Assembly (NCBI GenBank): GCA_047621665.1
Contig: JBLHMB010000003.1
Location: forward strand, 1-64,000
DNA length: 64,000 bases
Reading direction: 5' to 3'
Origin: Actimicrobium sp047621665
Lineage (GTDB): Bacteria; Pseudomonadota; Gammaproteobacteria; Burkholderiales; Burkholderiaceae_D
Shown piece after piece: positions 28,736 through 37,223 of this stretch (position 1 is its first letter; each line of letters starts with the position of its first letter). A program made the position numbers and the translations under genes. The notes beneath the pieces are model-generated. The model was not told the DNA's origin. It searched no databases and saw only the letters and a list, made by a program, of their open reading frames with translations.

Positions 28736-29887
28736 TCAGCGCCCCTGCGCTGGCAATGGTGCTGGTGCTGGTGCTGGTGCCGGCCCGGCCAAACGCTCGC
28801 CGGAATCGTGCAAGTTCAAGTGCTGCGCCGGCAACGCAAGCTCGGCCTCGTGACGCGTAATGATGGCGACGATCTGCAACATCACGTCCTGCTTGATTTC
28901 ATGGAAGGCAACCCACGCGGTCGTGCGCGTAAAGGTATAGACCAGGATGTCGAGCGACGACGCACCGAACTTCAGCAAGTTGACGATGGTGACCTGGTTC
29001 TGATCAATTTCAGGGTGGGCCACCAGCATGGCCTTGATATCGGAGACGATGCCGGCCACCTTGTCGATGTCGTGCAGACGCAGTCGAAACGTTTCGTCGA
29101 TGCGCCGGTTGGTCATGCGCGACGCATTCTCGACCGCGATCGTGTTGAACAAGCCATTGGGCACATACAGCGGCCGCATGTCGAAGGTACGGATACGGGT
29201 CAGGCGCCAGCCGATGTCTTCGACCGTGCCTTCAATTTCCTTGTCGGGAGAACGGATCCAGTCACCGACTTCGAACGGCCTATCCCAATACACCATCAGC
29301 CCGCCAAAAAAATTCGCCAGCAAATCCTTGGCGGCAAAACCGACTGCAATGCCGCCGACACCGCCAAAAGCCAGCACGCCGGAGATCGAAAATCCCAGGC
29401 TCTGCAACACCACCAGCGCGGCCGTGATCAGTACCGATACCCTCAGCAATTTTCCGACCGCATCGACGGTGGTGCGATCAGCCGGCTTGTTGCGCGCGGT
29501 ACGTTGCGCGATGACGCCATCCTGTACGTTACGGATCAGGCGCAACAGAAACCAGGTGAGACAGCCGATGACCCCGATCGTACGCGCCGGCGCGACCAGC
29601 TCGAAGATCGTCGCTTCTGTTTCGGTATCCAGCAAGTGCCCGACGAACGCCAGACCGATGATCCAGGCCAGTACGGTCAGAGGCTTGCGCAGCGCCGATA
29701 CCAACGCATAATCCCACGGTGTTTCGGTCATACGGGTACGCTGCTCCAGCTTTGCCAGCAAGCGACGCAGAAAAAAATTGAACACCACGACCATCAACAC
29801 AACAACGAAAATTTGCAACACGAGGGCAAACAGCGCGTCGCCACGGGTCAGACGTAGCAACCAGGTTTGCAGGGAAGTTAAGAACAT
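28736..29887 (-). CDS. MscS-family mechanosensitive channel
   Basis: 383 residues. About four or five membrane helices end in the pore-lining helix GGVGGIAVGFAAKDLLANFF (about 175-195), followed by the MscS beta domain (FEVGDWIRSPDKEIEGTVED) and an alpha/beta C-terminal domain. It should open under membrane tension and release solutes on osmotic downshock. The tail ends in an alternating Ala-Pro stretch coded by a GGTGCT-type repeat at about 28757-28783. It lies upstream of sucA on the same strand but is not obviously part of that operon. Which MscS subtype it is cannot be said. Confidence 0.9.
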   Translation of the reverse strand: MFLTSLQTWLLRLTRGDALFALVLQIFVVVLMVVVFNFFLRRLLAKLEQRTRMTETPWDYALVSALRKPLTVLAWIIGLAFVGHLLDTETEATIFELVAPARTIGVIGCLTWFLLRLIRNVQDGVIAQRTARNKPADRTTVDAVGKLLRVSVLITAALVVLQSLGFSISGVLAFGGVGGIAVGFAAKDLLANFFGGLMVYWDRPFEVGDWIRSPDKEIEGTVEDIGWRLTRIRTFDMRPLYVPNGLFNTIAVENASRMTNRRIDETFRLRLHDIDKVAGIVSDIKAMLVAHPEIDQNQVTIVNLLKFGASSLDILVYTFTRTTAWVAFHEIKQDVMLQIVAIITRHEAELALPAQHLNLHDSGERLAGPAPAPAPAPLPAQGR

Positions 29888-30033
29888 CGGGGATCAATAC
29901 AAAGGGTGAATGGAATCAGCGGCGTCCATTCTAACGCCTGCAACCGGCATGACCCGCGCTCGCGCATTGTGCCCATGCACCGTTGCCGCAGCATTCAGGC
30001 GACAATGCCTCCCCTTCCCTGCTCCCGCCTGCC

Positions 30034-30825
30034 ATGAACCTGCCATCCCGTGCCCTCCCCTTGCTGCTCTGGCTCGCGCTTGTGTCACCGAGCGCCCTCG
30101 CCGCCAACCAGCTCATTAATGTCCCGGTCCGTCCGAATGCCAGCGTCCCGGTATTCTGGATGGTGCGACCGGATGCCGTCGCCACTGTCATTTTGCTTCC
30201 AGGCGGTAGCGGTAGTTTCGGCAATATTGTCGATGGCGTGCCCACGGGTGGAAATTTCCTGGTGCGCAGCCGTAACGATTTCGCCGAGCGCAAGCTCAAT
30301 GTCGCCGTGGTCGGCCGCGCATCCGACGTGGCCGATCTGGAGTACAACTACCGCATCAGTACCGAGCACATTGGCGATCTGGAGAAAGTCGTCGCTGCCG
30401 TGCGCCAGCTTTCCGGACAAAGGCCGTGGTTGATCGGTACCAGCCGCGGCACGGTCTCCGCCACCGCCGCAGCGATCGCCTTCGGGAATACCCAACTGGC
30501 CGGGGTTGTGCTGTCATCGAGCGTTGTCAGCCGCGCAAAAATTGGTAACGTGCCGGCACAGGACCTGCCCGCCATCCGCATTCCGGTGCTGGTGCTGCAT
30601 CACGCCAGGGATGCTTGCCGGGTATGCAGTCCGGCCGACGCCCATCGCATCATCGACGGACTCATCAACGTGCCGCCATCGGACAAACAATTGATTTTCG
30701 CCGGGGGCGGCAGCAATCCGACTGGCGACGTTTGCGCCGGGCAGCACTGGCATGGCTTTGTCGGGATGGAACAGGAGGCGGTCGGCGTCATGGCAGACTG
30801 GATCAGCACACACGCCAGCCGATAA
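30034..30825 (+). CDS. Secreted alpha/beta-hydrolase-like protein
   Basis: 263 residues from the ATG at 30034, which opens a clean signal peptide ending in SALAA. The nucleophile elbow is LIGTSRGTVSA (GxSxG form). A likely acid lies in VLHHARDACRVC and the likely His in QHWHGFVG, giving a plausible Ser-Asp-His triad. The two cysteines of ACRVC and one in DVCAGQ could form a disulphide. The substrate is unknown. It is a single gene transcribed toward gltA, with which it shares a terminator hairpin. The ribosome site is poor. Confidence 0.75.
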   Translation: MNLPSRALPLLLWLALVSPSALAANQLINVPVRPNASVPVFWMVRPDAVATVILLPGGSGSFGNIVDGVPTGGNFLVRSRNDFAERKLNVAVVGRASDVADLEYNYRISTEHIGDLEKVVAAVRQLSGQRPWLIGTSRGTVSATAAAIAFGNTQLAGVVLSSSVVSRAKIGNVPAQDLPAIRIPVLVLHHARDACRVCSPADAHRIIDGLINVPPSDKQLIFAGGGSNPTGDVCAGQHWHGFVGMEQEAVGVMADWISTHASR

Positions 30826-30827
30826 TA

Positions 30828-30866
30828 AAAAATCCCCGCGAGCAGGCTGTGCTGGCGGGGATTTTT
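30828..30866. terminator. Bidirectional intrinsic terminator between the hydrolase gene and gltA
   Basis: AAAAATCCCCGC (30828-30839) and GCGGGGATTTTT (30855-30866) pair perfectly over 12 bp with a 15-base loop. The A-run on one side and T-run on the other allow use in both directions, as fits two convergent genes. Confidence 0.9.
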
Positions 30867-30903
30867 ATTGTGCTGCTGGACCTGATTCAGTCCGCAGCAG
30901 CCA

Positions 30904-32208
30904 TTACCGTTCGGCGATTGGCGTCACGTCACGTGCGACTTCGCCGACGAACAGCTGGCGCGGACGGCCGATTTTCTGCTCCGGATCGGAGATCATTTCG
31001 TTCCATTGCGCGATCCAGCCAACGGTACGTGCCATTGCGAAAATACCGGTGAACAGCGAGACCGGTATACCCAGAGCCGATTGCACGATGCCCGAATAGA
31101 AGTCGACGTTCGGATAGAGCTTGCGAGAAACGAAGTACTCGTCTTCCAGCGCGATTTTTTCCAGTGCCATGGCGAGCTTGAACAATGGGTCATCTTGCAG
31201 GCCCAGCTCTTCCAGCACTTCATAGCAGGTTTCGCGCATCAGCTTGGCACGCGGGTCAAAATTCTTGTAGACGCGATGACCAAAACCCATCAGCTTGACG
31301 CCGGAATTCTTGTCCTTGACCTTGGCAATGAATTCGGGAATCTTGTCAACAGTACCGATTTCCTTGAGCATGTTCAGTGCGGCTTCGTTGGCACCACCGT
31401 GTGCAGGACCCCACAGGCAAGCGATACCGGCGGCGATACAGGCAAACGGATTGGCACCGCTCGAACCGGCCAGACGGACAGTCGAGGTCGAGGCATTCTG
31501 TTCATGGTCAGCGTGCAGGATCAGGATACGGTCGAGCGCACGCACCAGCACATCGTTGACCTTGTATTCTTCGCACGGATTCGAGAACATCATCCGCATG
31601 AAGTTGGCGCTGTACGACAGGTCGTTGCGCGGATACACGAACGGCTGGCCGACGTTGTACTTGTAGGCCATCGCAACGAGCGTTGGCAACTTGGCGATCA
31701 GGCGGACGGCCGACACTTCGCGGTGATGCGGATCGGTGATGTCGAGCGAGTCGTGATAGAACGACGACAGCGCGCCGACGGTACCGACCAGTACGGCCAT
31801 CGGATGCGCATCACGCCGGAAACCACGGAAGAAAAATTGCATCTGATCGTGGATCATCGTGTGTTGCGTGACGGTATCGACGAACTTGCTGCGCTCGTCG
31901 ACGGTCGGCAGTTCACCGTTGAGCAACAGGTAACAAGTTTCAAGGAAATCACAATTCACCGCCAGTTGCTCGATCGGGTAACCGCGATACAGCAGCTCGC
32001 CCTTGTCGCCGTCGATGTAAGTAATGGCCGAGTTACACGCGGCGGTCGACATGAAGCCCGGGTCATAGGTGAACTTGCCGGTAGCACCGTAGAGCTTGCG
32101 GATATCGATAACGTCCGGTCCGACAGTGCCTTTGTAGATCGGCATTTCCAGCGACGGACTGCCGTCGGAAAACGACAGGGTGGCGGTTGTATCAGCGGTT
32201 TGGGACAT
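30904..32208 (-). CDS. gltA: Citrate synthase
   Basis: 434 residues, type II (hexameric, NADH-sensitive) form by length. It makes citrate from oxaloacetate and acetyl-CoA. The catalytic region is clear: ILHADHEQNASTSTVRLAGS and the later LMGFGHRVYKNFDPRA, with the active-site Asp further on. AGAAGGAAC gives a strong ribosome site. It lies 81 bases downstream of sdhE on the same strand, so it probably sits at the end of an sdhC-D-A-B-E-gltA transcript, though a separate promoter is possible. Confidence 0.97.
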   Translation of the reverse strand: MSQTADTTATLSFSDGSPSLEMPIYKGTVGPDVIDIRKLYGATGKFTYDPGFMSTAACNSAITYIDGDKGELLYRGYPIEQLAVNCDFLETCYLLLNGELPTVDERSKFVDTVTQHTMIHDQMQFFFRGFRRDAHPMAVLVGTVGALSSFYHDSLDITDPHHREVSAVRLIAKLPTLVAMAYKYNVGQPFVYPRNDLSYSANFMRMMFSNPCEEYKVNDVLVRALDRILILHADHEQNASTSTVRLAGSSGANPFACIAAGIACLWGPAHGGANEAALNMLKEIGTVDKIPEFIAKVKDKNSGVKLMGFGHRVYKNFDPRAKLMRETCYEVLEELGLQDDPLFKLAMALEKIALEDEYFVSRKLYPNVDFYSGIVQSALGIPVSLFTGIFAMARTVGWIAQWNEMISDPEQKIGRPRQLFVGEVARDVTPIAER

Positions 32209-32289
32209 GGCTGTTCCTTCTCTTGAACGGTGAGTCGGTGAATGGGTAAGAACTGGACATACAGGAAACGAGAAACGGAAACAAGTGCT

Positions 32290-32559
32290 TCAGGCTGCCC
32301 GCAAACGGGTCAGCAAAGCGTGAACACGCGGCAGATCGTCGGCACCCTCGGGCTCTTTGCGAGCCAGGATCAGGTCCATCAGGTCATTATCGGAAACGTC
32401 GAGAATACGGGTGAACGCGTCGACTTCATCGTCGGTCAGACCGGCTTCGTGTTCATCGAGAAAACGGGTCAGGATCAGGTCATTTTCCAGCAGGCCACGG
32501 CGTGCGCGCCAGCGCAGGCGGGAACGGTTGGCGGGGTCAGACTGATGCGTGGTGGACAT
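32290..32559 (-). CDS. sdhE: SdhE, FAD assembly factor for succinate dehydrogenase
   Basis: 89 residues, usual length. The family motif RxxRGxxE is seen as RARRGLLENDLIL, and the C-terminal helices DAFTRILDVSDNDLMDLIL fit the five-helix fold. SdhE helps attach FAD covalently to SdhA. It lies between sdhB and gltA. The 74-base gap to sdhB contains a 16-base palindrome (AAGCCCCG plus its complement, 32582-32597) that could attenuate transcription within the operon. Confidence 0.93.
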   Translation of the reverse strand: MSTTHQSDPANRSRLRWRARRGLLENDLILTRFLDEHEAGLTDDEVDAFTRILDVSDNDLMDLILARKEPEGADDLPRVHALLTRLRAA

Positions 32560-32633
32560 GGGCTACGGTCATTCTTGTCAGAAGCCCCGCGGGGCTTGCG
32601 CGCTCGCGGGGCAGTTCGGTAAAGCAGTCTGGC

Positions 32634-33344
32634 TCAGACTGCGCGACGCACCATCATCTCTTTGATCTTGCCGATCGCCTTGTTCGGGTTCAAACCCTTA
32701 GGGCAGACATCGACGCAATTCATGATCGAATGGCAGCGGAACAAGCGATACGGATCTTCGAGGTTGTCGAGTCGCTCGGCTGTTGCTTCGTCGCGTGTGT
32801 CGGCGATGAAGCGGTAGGCTTGCAACAGGCCGGCCGGTCCGACGAACTTGTCCGGATTCCACCAGAACGACGGGCACGAAGTCGAGCAGCAAGCACACAG
32901 GATGCACTCGTACAAACCATCGAGTTCTTCGCGTTCGGCCGGCGATTGCAACCGCTCTTTTTCCGGCGGGATCGTCGTGTTGATCAGGAATGGCTTGATC
33001 GAATTGTATTGCTTGAAAAACTGAGTCATATCGACGATCAGGTCGCGGATGACGGGCAAGCCCGGCAGCGGACGTAACACGATCGGCTGTTTCAGTTCCT
33101 TCAGGTTAGTGGTGCAGGCCAGACCGTTTTTGCCATTGATGTTCATCGCGTCGGAACCACAGACACCTTCACGGCATGAGCGGCGCAGCGCCAGCGAGTC
33201 ATCGACATCGGCCTTGATGCGTTGCAGTGCATCGAGCAGCATCTTGTCCGTGTCTTGCAACTCGACGGTCAGCTTTTGCATGTACGGCTTGGCATCCTTG
33301 TCCGGATCGTAACGGTAGATTTCAAAATTCAGAGTGCGTGGCAT
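32634..33344 (-). CDS. sdhB: Succinate dehydrogenase iron-sulphur subunit
   Basis: 236 residues. Three clusters are visible: [2Fe-2S] in CREGVCGSDAMNING...C, [4Fe-4S] in CILCACCSTSCP and [3Fe-4S] in CHSIMNCVDVCPKGLNP. The protein carries electrons from SdhA to the quinone site. The ATG at 33344 has AAGG 7 bases upstream. A longer frame with an Arg-rich lead is not family-like. It follows sdhA by 107 bases. Confidence 0.97.
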   Translation of the reverse strand: MPRTLNFEIYRYDPDKDAKPYMQKLTVELQDTDKMLLDALQRIKADVDDSLALRRSCREGVCGSDAMNINGKNGLACTTNLKELKQPIVLRPLPGLPVIRDLIVDMTQFFKQYNSIKPFLINTTIPPEKERLQSPAEREELDGLYECILCACCSTSCPSFWWNPDKFVGPAGLLQAYRFIADTRDEATAERLDNLEDPYRLFRCHSIMNCVDVCPKGLNPNKAIGKIKEMMVRRAV

Positions 33345-33451
33345 AAATACCTTTTTTGCGGAACCGGGTCGCGCACTGCGCGGTCGGGCTCTCGACATTC
33401 AATCGGTGGGCGAGGTCGGGTCCGGCAGAGCCAGACCCGTTCGCCGGCGTA

Positions 33452-35230
33452 TTAAAACGTACGGGCTTTCGGCTGGAAAGTCTCAACGGTCAGCGGCTTA
33501 GTCACCACTGGCTTGTACTCCATCCGGTTTTGTTCCGAATACCACAACGAATGCTTCATCCAATTTGCATCGTCGCGCGTCTCGTAATCACTTTGCGCAT
33601 GCGCGCCGCGCGATTCCTTACGTGCCAGGGCCGAAGCAATAGTCGCTTTGGCAGCTTCGATCATATTGTCCAGTTCGAGCGCTTCGACACGGGCTGTGTT
33701 GAAGACCTTCGACTTGTCCTTGAACGACACATTCTTGCGCCGCTCGTCGAGTTCCATGATCACGTTATAGCCGCTCTGCAGCAGTGCATCGGTGCGGAAC
33801 ACACCGCAATAACGCTGCATCGCTGCGCGGATATCGTTGGCGACGTGTTGTACTTTTTCGGTACCGGTCGAGTTTTCGAGCTTGTTCAGACGATCCATCG
33901 CGAAGTCCGCAGCACCCTCCGGCAACGGCTTGTTGCTACGCTCTTTCAGACCGCTGGCGACGATATGATTTCCCGCCGCACGGCCGAAAACCAGCAAGTC
34001 GAGCAACGAGTTGGTACCGAGACGATTGGCGCCGTGAACCGATACGCACGCACACTCACCGATGGCATACAAACCATTGACCACTGAGTTCGGATTGCCG
34101 TCTTTTGGAGCGACAACCTGACCGTGAATATTGGTCGGAATACCACCCATCTGGTAGTGAATCGTTGGCACAACCGGAATCGGCTCTTTGGTCGCATCGA
34201 CGTTGGCAAACTTATGACCGATTTCGAGAATCGATGGCAAGCGCTTCTGGATCGTCTCGGCACCGATGTGACGCAAGTCGAGCAGCACGTGGTCTTTATT
34301 CGGACCGCAACCACGGCCTTCCTTGATTTCCTGGTCCATCGAACGGGACACGAAGTCACGCGGCGCCAGATCTTTCAGTGTCGGTGCGTAACGCTCCATG
34401 AAACGCTCGCCTTCACTGTTGATCAGGATGCCGCCTTCGCCGCGCACACCTTCGGTGATCAGCACGCCCGCGCCAGCTACGCCGGTCGGGTGGAACTGCC
34501 AGAATTCCATGTCTTCGAGTGGCAAACCGGCACGCGCCGCCATGCCCATACCGTCGCCGGTATTGATGAAGGCATTGGTCGATGCGGCCCAGATGCGGCC
34601 TGCACCACCGGTCGCCATGATCGTTGTCTTGGCTTCGAGGACCATGCATTCGCCGGTTTCCATCTCCAGCGCAACCACGCCGATGACATCGCCGTCGGCA
34701 TCGCGGATCAGATCCAGTGCCATCCATTCGACGAAGAAATGCGTCTTGGCGCGCACATTGCGCTGATACAGCGTGTGCAGCATCGCGTGACCGGTACGGT
34801 CAGCGGCGGCACAGGCGCGCTGCACCGGCTTTTCACCGAAGTTGGCTGTATGGCCGCCGAATGGACGCTGATAAATCGTGCCGTCCGGATTGCGGTCAAA
34901 GGGCATACCGAAGTGTTCGAGTTCGTAGACTACTTTCGGTGCTTCGCGACACATGAATTCGATCGCATCCTGGTCACCCAGGTAATCGCCACCTTTGACG
35001 GTATCGAACATGTGCCAGAACCAGCTGTCCTCGGCCATGTTACCGAGTGACGCACCGATGCCGCCCTGGGCAGCCACGGTATGCGACCGGGTAGGAAAAA
35101 CTTTTGAAAGTACGGCGACGTTCAGACCTGCTTCGGCAAGCTGCAACGATGCGCGCATGCCCGAGCCGCCCGCACCGATGATTACTGCATCGAAACGACG
35201 TGAAGGAATAGCTGATTTGATAACTGACAC
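33452..35230 (-). CDS. sdhA: Succinate dehydrogenase flavoprotein subunit
   Basis: 592 residues. FAD motif VIIGAGGSGMRASLQLAEAG, and the covalent FAD histidine in PTRSHTVAAQGGIGASLGN. The catalytic segment is KEGRGCGPNKDHVLLDLRH and the later GANRLGTNSLLDLLVFGR binds FAD. It oxidises succinate to fumarate. The start is a GTG at 35230, two bases after the sdhD stop, with GGAGA 9 bases upstream inside sdhD. Longer frames would run far into sdhD and are rejected. It is in the sdhCDAB operon. Confidence 0.97.
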   Translation of the reverse strand: MSVIKSAIPSRRFDAVIIGAGGSGMRASLQLAEAGLNVAVLSKVFPTRSHTVAAQGGIGASLGNMAEDSWFWHMFDTVKGGDYLGDQDAIEFMCREAPKVVYELEHFGMPFDRNPDGTIYQRPFGGHTANFGEKPVQRACAAADRTGHAMLHTLYQRNVRAKTHFFVEWMALDLIRDADGDVIGVVALEMETGECMVLEAKTTIMATGGAGRIWAASTNAFINTGDGMGMAARAGLPLEDMEFWQFHPTGVAGAGVLITEGVRGEGGILINSEGERFMERYAPTLKDLAPRDFVSRSMDQEIKEGRGCGPNKDHVLLDLRHIGAETIQKRLPSILEIGHKFANVDATKEPIPVVPTIHYQMGGIPTNIHGQVVAPKDGNPNSVVNGLYAIGECACVSVHGANRLGTNSLLDLLVFGRAAGNHIVASGLKERSNKPLPEGAADFAMDRLNKLENSTGTEKVQHVANDIRAAMQRYCGVFRTDALLQSGYNVIMELDERRKNVSFKDKSKVFNTARVEALELDNMIEAAKATIASALARKESRGAHAQSDYETRDDANWMKHSLWYSEQNRMEYKPVVTKPLTVETFQPKARTF

Positions 35231-35232
35231 GA

Positions 35233-35598
35233 TTAAGCTCTCCAGATAATTTGTGCGGTCCATCCGGCACAAGCGATCAGCCACAGGATAGTGGCGACTT
35301 GCAAAGAAATACGAACAGAAACGGGCTTGATGTAATCCATCCAAATGTCCCGCATGCCAATCCAGGCGTGGTAGAACAAGGCCAAAAACGTCACAAAAGT
35401 GGCGATTCTGAACCACTGCTGGGCAAACAGTCCGGCCCAGCCTTCATAACTGAAATTCTGCGCCTTGAAAAATACCGCCAACAGAATCACGGTATAGACC
35501 GCCATGACGGCAGCGGTAATACGTTGCGCTAACCAGTCCTTGAGCCCGTAGTGGGCACCGACGACCAGGCGTTTTGGTCCGATATTATTATTAGCCAT
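35233..35598 (-). CDS. sdhD: Succinate dehydrogenase membrane anchor subunit
   Basis: 121 residues with three membrane helices (about 27-46, 62-82 and 97-117). The haem/quinone-region histidine is in FYHAWIGMRDIWMDYIKP, which is conserved in SdhD. It anchors SdhAB and takes part in quinone reduction. The ATG overlaps the sdhC stop by one base (TAATG), so the two should be translationally coupled. Confidence 0.95.
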   Translation of the reverse strand: MANNNIGPKRLVVGAHYGLKDWLAQRITAAVMAVYTVILLAVFFKAQNFSYEGWAGLFAQQWFRIATFVTFLALFYHAWIGMRDIWMDYIKPVSVRISLQVATILWLIACAGWTAQIIWRA

Positions 35599-36008
35599 TA
35601 AAACGCTCCGAACAGTTTCAGTGCCACTAACGCGGTCAGCGGCAAACTGACAGAAAACACGATAACGGCTGATTTGCGTGCGGAATCTTTCTCGATACCG
35701 ATATGGTTATCCATAAACAAGTGACGGATACCGCCGCAGAAATGATGGATGAATGCCCAGGACACAGCTAGCAATACCAGTTTGGCGAACCAGTTAGACG
35801 TGATGCCCTTGAAGTACTCGAAAGTCCCTTCGGACATCAGGCTCTGATCCATCAGGTACAGAATCACAGGCAATAGTGCAAACATCAGAAAGCCACTGAT
35901 GCGATGGAGAATCGAGATCACTCCTGCCAGCGGAAGGCGGTAGTTTGCCAGTTGCGTGACGTGAATGTTCCTGAATTCCGGCCTATTTTTTTTGGTTACT
36001 TCAGACAT
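35598..36008 (-). CDS. sdhC: Succinate dehydrogenase cytochrome b556 subunit
   Basis: 136 residues, three membrane helices. The conserved start RPEFRNIHVTQLANYRLPLA leads to SILHRISGF, the quinone-site region. The haem-ligand histidine lies in FIHHFCGGIRHLFMD. I chose the ATG at 36008 with GGGGAGA about 7 bases upstream. The frame remains open further upstream but without family resemblance. It is the first gene of the sdh operon, 123 bases after the GntR gene. No clear promoter was identified there. Confidence 0.95.
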   Translation of the reverse strand: MSEVTKKNRPEFRNIHVTQLANYRLPLAGVISILHRISGFLMFALLPVILYLMDQSLMSEGTFEYFKGITSNWFAKLVLLAVSWAFIHHFCGGIRHLFMDNHIGIEKDSARKSAVIVFSVSLPLTALVALKLFGAF

Positions 36009-36131
36009 GCAAACATCTCCCCGACTTGATAATTCCTTGATTTTACCGATTTTGTGCGCCACACCATACTTAATCGGCGAACCTCGACAATATAGCCCTT
36101 TACCGCCATGCCTGCTCGGCACGGAACCACC

Positions 36132-36908
36132 CTAAATCAACTCGCTCTGGTAGTGATGACTATCGGTTCGATACAATCCGCGTCGAACTTCGACCGGTTT
36201 GTCGCCATATGTCAGGGATACCCGCTCGACGCTCAGCAGCGGCGTGTCGATTGGCACCTGCAGCCAGCCGCAAGCCACATGATCGGCATGAACCGCGCGG
36301 ATTTTTTCAGCTGCGCGAATCATCCGGGTGCCAAATTCAGTCTCGAACAAGCCATACATCGGCCCCTTGTATTCAACCAGTCGCTCAGACGTCAGACCCT
36401 TGAAAATAGTCCCGGGCAGCCATAATTCCTCGAGAATTGCCGGCGCTCCATCGAATGACTGTACGCGTTTAATGAAGATCACCGCATCGGCCGGCTTCAT
36501 GTCAAGCAGGCGGGCCACGTCAGCCGGCGCGCGCTGGCGCTTGACTTCAATGATCAAGTTGTCAGCCTGATGAGCAATCCCCGTATCGGGCATCAGGCGC
36601 AAAAAACGAAACTGGGCACGCACTTCATGATGCGTCGCAACAAAAGTACCCTTACCCTGACGCCGCACCACCAGATTTTCGGAAGACAGCTCATCGATCG
36701 CCTTGCGCACCGTACCCTGACTCACCTTGAAGCGACCGGCCAGTTCGACTTCGCTCGGAATAAGCTCACCCGGTTTCCATTCGCCCGCCTGCAAACTAGC
36801 CGTAATCAATACCTTGATCTGCTGATAAAGCGGGCTGAAGGTCGGCGCCACGGCAGCACTGGCTGGCGCGGTAACTTGACTGACAGGGGGAGGCATCGGA
36901 TTGATCAT
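36132..36908 (-). CDS. GntR-family transcriptional regulator (HutC-type, UTRA domain)
   Basis: 258 residues from the ATG at 36908. An N-terminal winged helix-turn-helix (about 30-95) includes LIPSEVELAGRFKVSQGTVR and the wing VVRRQGKGTFV. The C-terminal UTRA effector domain ends with LSVERVSLTYGDKPVEVRR. HutC-type regulators bind palindromic operators, and a perfect 20-bp palindrome lies 56 bases upstream of this start in the gap shared with mdh. Given its place between sdh and mdh, control of TCA genes and of itself is the best inference. The effector is unknown. Confidence 0.88.
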   Translation of the reverse strand: MINPMPPPVSQVTAPASAAVAPTFSPLYQQIKVLITASLQAGEWKPGELIPSEVELAGRFKVSQGTVRKAIDELSSENLVVRRQGKGTFVATHHEVRAQFRFLRLMPDTGIAHQADNLIIEVKRQRAPADVARLLDMKPADAVIFIKRVQSFDGAPAILEELWLPGTIFKGLTSERLVEYKGPMYGLFETEFGTRMIRAAEKIRAVHADHVACGWLQVPIDTPLLSVERVSLTYGDKPVEVRRGLYRTDSHHYQSELI

Positions 36909-36963
36909 GGGGCGAGATTTCAACACGAAAACAACCGCTCGTCCAGCAAAAACTGTGTTGTGA

Positions 36964-36983
36964 TATGTCTTATATAAGACATA
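36964..36983. promoter_or_regulatory. Perfect 20-bp palindrome, likely operator of the GntR regulator
   Basis: TATGTCTTAT at 36964-36973 is followed without spacer by its exact reverse complement. The core GTCTTAT/ATAAGAC resembles GntR-family operators (GT...AC ends). It lies in the 315-base gap between the divergent GntR and mdh genes. I did not find this core upstream of acnA, sucA or sdhC. Confidence 0.65.
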
Positions 36984-37032
36984 AGATGAAGATTGACAGC
37001 CATCACCTGCACGCCTAAACTGTTGTTCAATT

Positions 37033-37063
37033 TTGATGCCGGACCGGTTAATACGGATATAAA
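37033..37063 (+). promoter_or_regulatory. Candidate mdh promoter
   Basis: TTGATG (37033-37038) and ATATAA or TATAAA (from 37057 or 37058) lie 18-19 bases apart. The match is moderate and the spacing slightly long. It would give a leader of about 155 bases before the mdh ATG. Confidence 0.3.
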
Positions 37064-37168
37064 ACAAACACCATGCCAGCGTGTGCTTTGATTTGCTATC
37101 CAAAACAGGACAGGTTTGCGAAGACTGGCTGACCAGCCAGGTTTTCAGCGGTATCATTGCGAGCTGTC

Positions 37169-37202
37169 GGAAACCGGCAAACCGGTTTCCTGCATTGTTT
37201 TT
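37169..37202 (+). terminator. Hairpin plus T-run in the mdh leader
   Basis: GGAAACCGG (37169-37177) and CCGGTTTCC (37182-37190) form a perfect 9-bp stem with a CAAA loop. A TTTTT run follows at 37198-37202, and the mdh ribosome site is just beyond. The T-run is 7 bases from the stem, so it could act as a weak attenuator or merely as an mRNA-stabilising hairpin. Confidence 0.45.
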
Positions 37203-37223
37203 CTACCCACTTGGAGATTCATC

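Noticed and set aside
35231..35416. Longer N-terminus for sdhA reaching back into sdhD
   Set aside because: It would overlap sdhD by over 180 bases in another frame; the GTG with GGAGA at 35230 gives the usual SdhA start.
37116..37223. Longer N-terminus for mdh
   Set aside because: It would run through the leader hairpin and the ribosome site; the ATG at 37224 gives the normal malate dehydrogenase start.
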